Assembly: GCA_963823075.1 (NCBI GenBank)
Contig: CAWGKE010000013.1
Span: forward strand, 62,001-126,000
DNA: 64,000 nt
Reading direction: 5' to 3'
DNA from: UBA4732 sp963823075
GTDB lineage: Bacteria > Planctomycetota > Planctomycetia > Gemmatales > Gemmataceae
Below the pieces are notes generated by a model, which was given only the letters and a program-made list of their open reading frames with translations, was not told where the DNA came from and did not search any database. The position numbers and the translations under genes are program-made. The stretch's first letter is position 1. Each line of letters begins with the position of its first letter. Below are positions 57,738 through 64,000 of this stretch, in pieces.

Positions 57738-60125
57738 ATGAGCGAAGAGAGCTTGCAGGACCGCCTCGACCGCCTCAAGGACGGCGACACGCTGACGCTC
57801 AAGCCGACCGACGAGGCGAAAGGGCCGGTGGTCCTCCGCAAGGCCCTGGCCATTGTCGGGGCCGGCGCCACCATCTGGGCCGCGCGCGGCCCGGTGCTGC
57901 GCATCGAGTCCGGCGGCGTCGTGCTGCGCCATCTGAACGTCGAAGTCACCGGCCGCGAGGCCGACCTGGAGGGCGAGGCGGCCTGCGCCCTGGTCGTCCG
58001 GCCCGGCGTGTCGGCGTCTCTCGAAGACGTGACGGTGCGCGGCGACGTGATCGGCCTGGACCGCGAGGAAGGCGTCTGGCGGCACCCGCGGACGCTGTCG
58101 TTGGGGACGCTGAAGGCGGGGACGGCCCACGAATTCGCGGTGATGCTGTCGATCCCGACCCGCTGCGTCGTGGAATGCGACATCGACGGATTGCACGTTC
58201 AGCCGCGCGAGATCCAGGGCGAGCCGGTCAAGATGACGCTGCGCCTCGACGCGCTGGCCGCGGGGACGCGCGTCCGCGGCCGGCTCACCCTCCGCAGCGC
58301 CTACCTGACGCGGCGCATCACGGTCAATGCCCTGGCCGCCGAAGGGGCGACGAACGTCGGCCACGGACAAGTGGTGTGGGCGCCGGAGGGCGTCGTCGAT
58401 ACGTCTCCGCCCCCTCCCCACCCTCCCCCGACGCTGGGGGAGGGCAGGGTGGGGGCAGCCCCGAAGACCGTCATCGCCGGGGCCGGCGGGTCGTTGGGCG
58501 CGTCGCTGCCCCTGGAACCGATCGAGGAGAGGCATCGGTCGCCGCCGACGGCGCCCAGCTCCACGCCGTTCTCGCCGTTGACGACGCCCGTGTCCGCGCC
58601 CGTCGGCGGCGGGGCGATCGTGGTGTCGCCGGACGAGGGCGGCCATTTCCGCACCATCGGCGAAGCGCTCCGCGAAGCCCGGCCGGGGACGAAAATCCTG
58701 GTGCGGCCCGGCGTCTACGCCGAGAGCCTGGTGCTGGACCGCCGCGTCGAGATCATCGGCGAGGGGTCCGCCGCCGACATCGTCGTCGAGAGCCAGGACG
58801 GCAACTGCCTGCGGATGCAGACCGACATGGCCCGCGTCCGCAGCCTGACGCTGCTCGGCTCCGCCCGCCGCGGCGGCCGCGACCGCTACGCCGTTCACAT
58901 TCCCCAGGGCCGGCTCATTCTCGAAGATTGCCGCATCAGCTCCGACTCGCTGGCGTGCGTCGCCGTCTCTAACGCCGGCACGGCGCCGGTACTGAGGAGA
59001 TGCTCGATCCGCAACGGGCGTTCCGTCGGCGTCGTGGTTTACGACCGGGCGGAGCTGGTGATGGAGGAGTGCGAAGTCGGCGAGAACACCCTGGCCGGCG
59101 TCGAGGTCCGCCAGGCCGGCCGCGCCACCCTGCGCCGCTGCCGGCTGGACGGCGGACGGGCGGCCGGCGTCCTGGTCCACGAAAAGGGGGAAGCGGTCCT
59201 GGAGGACTGCGAGCTGTCGGGCCACGCGCTGGCCGGGGTCGAGAGCCGGCGCGGCGGCCATCCGGTGCTGCGCCGCTGCGTGATCCGCGACGGCAAATCG
59301 GTCGGCCTGCGCGTCGCCGAGGACGGCCTGGCGACGCTGGAGGACTGCGAAATCCGCGAGCATGTCGTGTACGGGATCGAGGTGCGCCAGGGCGGCAACC
59401 CGTTCCTGCGCCGCTGCAAGCTGCACCACAACAAGCAGGGCGGCGCCTTCTTCCACCGCGACGCCAAGGGGACGCTGGAGGAGTGCGACGTCCACGGCTC
59501 GGGCCGGGCCGGCGTGGAGGTCCGCCAGAACAGCGATCCGGTGCTGCGCCGCTGCACCATCCACGAGTGCGACGAATCGGGCGTGGCCTTCCGCGACCGG
59601 GCCAAGGGCACGCTGGAGGACTGCGACATTTACGAAACGGGCCTGGCGGCGGTGGACGTGCGCCAGAACTCGATCCCGGTGCTGCGGCGCTGCAAAGTCC
59701 ACGAAAGCCGCCAGGCCGGAATCGTGGTGGTCGGCCGCAGCGCGGGGACGCTGGAGGACTGCGACGTTTATAGCTGCCAGGGGCCGGGCGTGGCCGTTTC
59801 GCGGCAGGCCAATCCGACGCTGCGGCGCTGCAAGGTGCATGAGAACGCCCTGGCCGGCGTCGTGGTGTGGGGCGAGGGCCAGGGGACGCTGGAGCGCTGC
59901 GTGGTCAGCGACAACGGGCTGTCGGGCCTGGCCGTGCTGGCGGGCGGGGCGCCGGCCGTGCGCCTCTGCACCATCACCGCCAACGCCGACGCCGCCGTCT
60001 GGGCCGCCCGCGGCGCCGCCGGCTCGGTCGAGGACTGCGACCTGGCCGGCAACCGCCGGGGACCGCTCGACCTCCAGGGCGGCGCGGCCCTCCGCCTCCA
60101 GCGCAACCGCGACGGGTCGCCGTGA
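57738..60125 (+). CDS. Cytoplasmic right-handed beta-helix repeat protein
   Basis: A 795-residue protein without signal peptide. Residues 1-230 form an N-terminal beta-rich domain; 230-290 are a Pro/Ser-rich linker containing an embedded palindromic repeat. From about 290 on there are over 15 parallel beta-helix turns of about 23 residues, of the type TLEDCDIYETGLAAVDVRQ and PVLRRCKVHESRQAGIVV. The pattern recalls PbH1/FBXO11-like helices. It begins 19 bases after the kinase and is probably co-transcribed, perhaps as a target or scaffold of the triad (inference). Confidence 0.82.
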   Translation: MSEESLQDRLDRLKDGDTLTLKPTDEAKGPVVLRKALAIVGAGATIWAARGPVLRIESGGVVLRHLNVEVTGREADLEGEAACALVVRPGVSASLEDVTVRGDVIGLDREEGVWRHPRTLSLGTLKAGTAHEFAVMLSIPTRCVVECDIDGLHVQPREIQGEPVKMTLRLDALAAGTRVRGRLTLRSAYLTRRITVNALAAEGATNVGHGQVVWAPEGVVDTSPPPPHPPPTLGEGRVGAAPKTVIAGAGGSLGASLPLEPIEERHRSPPTAPSSTPFSPLTTPVSAPVGGGAIVVSPDEGGHFRTIGEALREARPGTKILVRPGVYAESLVLDRRVEIIGEGSAADIVVESQDGNCLRMQTDMARVRSLTLLGSARRGGRDRYAVHIPQGRLILEDCRISSDSLACVAVSNAGTAPVLRRCSIRNGRSVGVVVYDRAELVMEECEVGENTLAGVEVRQAGRATLRRCRLDGGRAAGVLVHEKGEAVLEDCELSGHALAGVESRRGGHPVLRRCVIRDGKSVGLRVAEDGLATLEDCEIREHVVYGIEVRQGGNPFLRRCKLHHNKQGGAFFHRDAKGTLEECDVHGSGRAGVEVRQNSDPVLRRCTIHECDESGVAFRDRAKGTLEDCDIYETGLAAVDVRQNSIPVLRRCKVHESRQAGIVVVGRSAGTLEDCDVYSCQGPGVAVSRQANPTLRRCKVHENALAGVVVWGEGQGTLERCVVSDNGLSGLAVLAGGAPAVRLCTITANADAAVWAARGAAGSVEDCDLAGNRRGPLDLQGGAALRLQRNRDGSP
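58409..58456. repeat. Palindromic repeat inside beta-helix gene
   Basis: 21-bp inverted arms (58409-58429 and 58436-58456) with a few mismatches, in the linker of the beta-helix protein. It encodes PPPPHPPPTLGEGRVG in frame. It is similar in design to the repeat in the hydrolase gene at 50148. Confidence 0.7.
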
Positions 60126-60298
60126 CCGGCGACGCAGTTCCATATGTGTACATGTAGGATTCTTGATTGCTTGGAAAGATTTTCCTTGAACCGGGGCGAA
60201 GCGGGCGATTGAATACACCCTGCGAGCGGGAAGCGGGCCGGCGCGCTCTTGCTCTCCCGGCGCCGCGCCCGGTTCCCGCGCCCACAACGAGGTGACTC

Positions 60299-62230
60299 AT
60301 GACTCGATCCGGTCAGGCCAACCGCGCCCCCCTTCTCCTCCTGGGCGGTCTCCTCCTCATCGTCGGCGGCGCGGTGGCGATCTACCGATACTGGCCGTCG
60401 GCCGACGGGCCGGCCAACCCCGCCAATCCAGGCCAGACCAATCCGGGTCCCGCCAACCCCGGCCCGGGACAGGTCAACGGCGGCGGAAAGCCCGTCGATG
60501 GGAAGCCCATCGAACCGCTGCCGCCCGGCGCGACGATTCAGGTCCCCTTCATCCTCTGGGGCGGCGACGTGGCGACCTTCCTCGCCAACGGAGGTCTGGA
60601 AACGGGCAAGGATTCCATCTTCGCCGGCCACGGCCTGAGCATCAAGCTCACTCCCGGCGACGATTTCGACAAGCAGGTGGACGACTATTTGGCTAACAAA
60701 AGCCCGTTTCTGCGCGGCACGCTGAGCATGTTGGGACAGGCCTCCGACAAGCTCACCGCCAAACCGGAGACCACGCCCGTCGTCTTCCTGCAACTCACGT
60801 GGTCGGCCGGCGATCATCTGGTCGGCCGCACCAACTTCGGGTCGCTCAACGACCTCAAGGGCAAGAAGATCGCGCTGCAGAAGGGCGGCCCGCACGTCGG
60901 AATGCTCAACGACTGCCTCCGCACCACCGGGCTGACGTGGAAAGACATCACGGTCGTCTGGACCGACGACGTGAGCGGCGACAAGGGGCCGGCCGCCCTG
61001 TTCCGCAAGGACGGGAGCATCGACGGCTGCTTCGCCATCTCGCCGGAGATGACCGACCTCAGCGGCGGCCTTTACTCGATCGGCGACGGGGAGAAGAAGT
61101 CCGTGCGCGGCGCCCACGTCGTCGTCTCGACGAAGGACATGAGCCATTCGATCGCCGACGTGTACGCCTGCCGCAAGGACTTCTTCGACGCGAACCGGCC
61201 GATCGTCGAGCGGTTCGCGGCCGGCTACATCAAGGGCTGCGAGGAGCTGGGCGTCCTGCGGGACAACCACGACGCCAAGGAACCCGACAAGGACAAGGAG
61301 AAACGCTATACGCCGCTGCTCCAGCTGGCGCAGGACACGTGGGGCAAGGACCAGCTGCCGGCCCTGGACGACGTGCATGGGTTGATCTCCGACGCGACCT
61401 TCGCCGGCCTGCCGGGCAATATGACCTTCTTCACGGCCAAGGGCAACTTGACCGGCTTCGGCTTCAAGCTGGCCCAGGCCCAGGCGTTGCCGGAGGACCC
61501 GGCCGTCCAGCCGTTCCGCGTCAATGCGACGCCCTTCCGCCAGGCCGACTTCGACTACGATCGGCTGCGCACCGTCGGCGGCCTCAACGGCAAGCCGATC
61601 CCGGTGCGCTTCCCGCCCGAGATCCGCCTGGACGACCTGAAGGAGAAGCCGATCTACTCCTTCAACATCTATTTCGACCCCGGAATATCGTCGTTTTCGG
61701 AGGCGCAGTACGGCAAGGACTTTCAGCGGGCGCTGGAGGAGGCGTCGCTGTTCGGCAACGCCGTCGTGGCGATCCGCGGCCACGCCACGCCCGACCTGCT
61801 CGTCAAGCGCACCCTCGACTCCGGCGTGGCGGCGGGCTACCTGAAAGTGAACGCCGGCAACTACACCCTGGCCAACGGTCAGCCGTTCGACCTCGGCAAG
61901 ATCAGCACCGTCCTGGATTTCATCGCCGCCCATCCGATGCTGAAGTACGACGACGACGAGGGCCGCGGCCTGCTCCGGGAGTCCGTGACCGCCTTGCAAA
62001 AGCTCTCCGACGACCGGGCGGCTCAGGTGCGCAATGCGATCGTCGGCTACGCCAACGGCAAGAGCCTGGTGCTGGAGGCGAACCAGATGCGCTCGCAGGG
62101 CGTCGGCGTCAAGGAACCGATCTACCCGAACCCGGCAACCGACTTCGAGACGTCCCAGAACCGCCGCGTGGAGTTCAGCATCATCAAGCTGCCGCCCGGC
62201 ACGGTGCAGTCCGGCGAGTTCGGCCTGTGA
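60299..62230 (+). CDS. Periplasmic binding domain fused to OmpA-like domain, copy 1
   Basis: A 643-residue protein. The N-terminal membrane anchor (LLLLGGLLLIVGGAVAIY) is followed by a Pro/Gly/Asn-rich linker. A substrate-binding domain of the NMT1/TauA-like type lies at about residues 80-430 (VPFILWGGDVATFLANGG, FLQLTWSAGDHLVG, DLKGKKIALQKGGPHVGML). The C-terminal OmpA-like domain (about 450-635) has FNIYFDPGISSFSE, AIRGHATPD and QNRRVEFSIIKL and should bind peptidoglycan. Preceded by GAGGTG. A tandem paralogue follows after 31 bases. Confidence 0.83.
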   Translation: MTRSGQANRAPLLLLGGLLLIVGGAVAIYRYWPSADGPANPANPGQTNPGPANPGPGQVNGGGKPVDGKPIEPLPPGATIQVPFILWGGDVATFLANGGLETGKDSIFAGHGLSIKLTPGDDFDKQVDDYLANKSPFLRGTLSMLGQASDKLTAKPETTPVVFLQLTWSAGDHLVGRTNFGSLNDLKGKKIALQKGGPHVGMLNDCLRTTGLTWKDITVVWTDDVSGDKGPAALFRKDGSIDGCFAISPEMTDLSGGLYSIGDGEKKSVRGAHVVVSTKDMSHSIADVYACRKDFFDANRPIVERFAAGYIKGCEELGVLRDNHDAKEPDKDKEKRYTPLLQLAQDTWGKDQLPALDDVHGLISDATFAGLPGNMTFFTAKGNLTGFGFKLAQAQALPEDPAVQPFRVNATPFRQADFDYDRLRTVGGLNGKPIPVRFPPEIRLDDLKEKPIYSFNIYFDPGISSFSEAQYGKDFQRALEEASLFGNAVVAIRGHATPDLLVKRTLDSGVAAGYLKVNAGNYTLANGQPFDLGKISTVLDFIAAHPMLKYDDDEGRGLLRESVTALQKLSDDRAAQVRNAIVGYANGKSLVLEANQMRSQGVGVKEPIYPNPATDFETSQNRRVEFSIIKLPPGTVQSGEFGL

Positions 62231-62261
62231 GTTCGTGTGCGGTGGTGAAAGGAGTGTCCCG

Positions 62262-64000
62262 ATGAAGCGCATCCGATCGACGTGGGCCGCCGCCCTGCTG
62301 GGCCTCGGCCTGTTCGCGGCCGCCGCGCCCGGCGAGACCATCCCAGTCCCGTTCATCTTCTGGGGCGGCGACGCAGCGACCTTCGTCGCCAACGGGGGGA
62401 CGGAAACCAAGGCCGGATCGACCTTCGACAAGCTGGGCCTGAAACTGCAACTGACACCCGGCGACGACTTCGACAAACAGGTCGCGGACTATCTGGATAA
62501 CAAGAGTCCGTTCCTGCGCGGCACGCTGAGCATGTTGGGACAGGCTTCCGAGAAGCTCACCGCCAAACCGGAAACCACCCCGGTCGTCTTCCTGCAACTG
62601 ACGTGGTCGGCCGGCGACCACCTCGTCGGCCGGGCCGCCTTCAAGACGCTCAACGACCTCAAGGGCAAGAAGATCGCCTTGCAGAAGGGTGGGCCACACG
62701 TCGGGATGCTCAACGACTGCCTCCGCACCGCCCGGCTCGACTGGAAAGATATTACGGTGGTTTGGACGGACGACGTGAGCGGCGACAAGGGGCCGGCCGC
62801 CCTGTTCCGCAAGGACGCCGGCATCGACGGCTGTTTCGCCATTTCGCCGGAGATGACCGACCTTTGCGGCGGCCTCGAAAAGGTCGGCGACGGGGCCGCG
62901 AAAACCATCAAGGGGGCGCACGTCGTCGTCTCCACGGCGACGATGAGCCACTCGATCGCGGACGTGTACGCCTGCCGCAAGGACTTCTTCGACAAGAACC
63001 GCGACGTCGTGGAGAAGTTCGCGGCGGGCTACCTCAAGGCCTGCGAGGAGCTGGTGGACGCCAAGCGGAAGGGCGCCCCCGCCTACAAGGCCGCCGTCAA
63101 GCTGGCCCAGGACGTTTGGGGCAAAGACCCCGCCTTCAAGGACGCCGTGGCCAACGCGGACGACGTGGATGGGTTGATCTCCGACTCCACCTTCGTGGGG
63201 CTGCCCGGCAACATCGCCTTCTTCACGGCCAAGGGCAACCTGACCGGCTTCGCCTTCAAATCGGCCCAGGCGCTGGCCCTGCCGGAAGACCCGGCCGTCC
63301 AGCCGTTCAAGACCAACCCCGCCGGCTTCCGCTCGGCCGACCTCGACTACGACGCCCTGCGCAAGCTGGGCGGCCTCAACGGCAAGGCCGTCGCCGAGGG
63401 CCGCATCAGCCCCGAATTCAAGTTCGACGACGTGAAGGAAATCACGATCTACTCCTTCACCATCAACTTCCAGCCGAACGAATCGGGGTTCTCCGAGGCC
63501 CAGTACGGCCAGGACTTCCAGCGGGCGCTGGAGGAGGCGTCGCTGTTCGGCAACGCCGTGGTGGCGATCCGCGGGCACGCCACGCCCGGCCTGCTCGTCG
63601 AGGACTTCCTGGAAGCCGGCAAGAAGGACGGTCTGCTCAAGTTCGATGCCGCGACCGGAACCTACACCTTCGCCGCCGACGGCAAGCCGCTCGACCTGAA
63701 CAACATCCAGAATGTCCTCAATGCCGTGAAGAAGAACCCGAAGCTCAAGGTCACGGCCGAGGGCCAGCCGGCGCGCCCCTGAGCGAAATCGTGGACGGTC
63801 TGCAGGACCTGTCCGACGAGCGGGCCGTCGCGGTGCGCAAATCGATCCTCGCCTACGCCAAGTCGAAGGGCCTGGTGCTGGACGAGAGCCAGATGCGCAC
63901 GCAGGGGGTCGGAGTGCGGGAGCCGGTCTTCGCCTACCCGCGGACGGACGAACAGGAGGCCAAGAATCGGCGCGTGGAATTCAGCATTATCAAGGTGCCG
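62262..64000 (+). CDS. Periplasmic binding domain fused to OmpA-like domain, copy 2, partial
   Basis: Paralogue of the preceding gene. A cleavable signal peptide (RIRSTWAAALLGLGLFAAAA) replaces the anchor and linker. The binding domain is nearly the same in its core (GDDFDKQVADYL, LRGTLSMLGQASEKLTAKPE). The frame meets a stop at 63780-63782, but in the frame one base back the OmpA end continues: LSEIVDGLQDLSDERAV, then KNRRVEFSIIKVP at the window edge. A C4 run at 63776-63779 is the likely indel site. The true end lies outside the window. Confidence 0.8.

Overview
The window is GC-rich bacterial chromosome that looks like a planctomycete of the Gemmataceae type. The evidence is a Tat-exported DUF1501 protein, a Ser/Thr kinase fused to tandem TPRs, an ECF sigma factor with a membrane-anchored C-terminal extension, VPS10/BNR, HEAT and PEP-CTERM secreted proteins, two GroELs around one groES, and many short palindromic repeats at gene ends and inside reading frames. 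The lineage call is inference from this gene mix. No rRNA or tRNA gene was seen.

Layout. 1-5.2 kb is a chaperone block on the + strand (groEL 3' end, groES, second groEL, dnaJ, grpE, an FmdB-type zinc ribbon, yacG), closed by a terminator. An ISKra4-type insertion sequence with inverted repeats and a target duplication follows (5.3-6.8 kb). 7-15 kb holds a secreted BNR protein, rpsT with a clear promoter, a decayed zeta-toxin locus, a thioredoxin-domain protein and a PEP-CTERM protein. 15.2-17.4 kb is ruvC-ruvA-ruvB. 17.4-24.6 kb is a complete phosphate module, pstS-pstC-pstA-phoR-pstB-phoU-phoB, with 11-bp-spaced Pho-box-like repeats before pstS and again before pstB. 24.6-32 kb has a DUF1501 protein, the kinase-TPR protein, a RAYT transposase with REP-like repeats, a VOC protein and a membrane dipeptidase. 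At 32.3-35.7 kb an ECF sigma factor gene is split by an IS66-type element; removing the element and one copy of its 8-bp duplication restores one reading frame. 35.8-53.6 kb is mostly housekeeping and planctomycete-specific genes: dtd, an amino-acid permease with a large loop insertion, two enolase-superfamily enzymes, rpsU, a fatty-acid desaturase, rimK with a retropepsin-like partner, and a flavin-dependent halogenase-like protein beside a MarR regulator.

The most system-like region is 54.4-64.0 kb, all on the + strand: a vWA protein, a PP2C phosphatase and a kinase with a zinc ribbon (the organisation known as the TerY-P triad), then a cytoplasmic beta-helix repeat protein and two tandem proteins that fuse a periplasmic substrate-binding domain to an OmpA-like domain. 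It continues past the window edge.

Two features affect reading of the whole window. First, at least eleven reading-frame breaks occur, several in genes that should be essential (dnaJ) or well conserved (pstC). This pattern suggests indel errors in the assembly, with true decay at only some loci (zeta toxin, sigma factor). Second, at least a dozen palindromic repeats of several unrelated families are present. Two families occur twice, with paired base changes that keep the hairpin intact.
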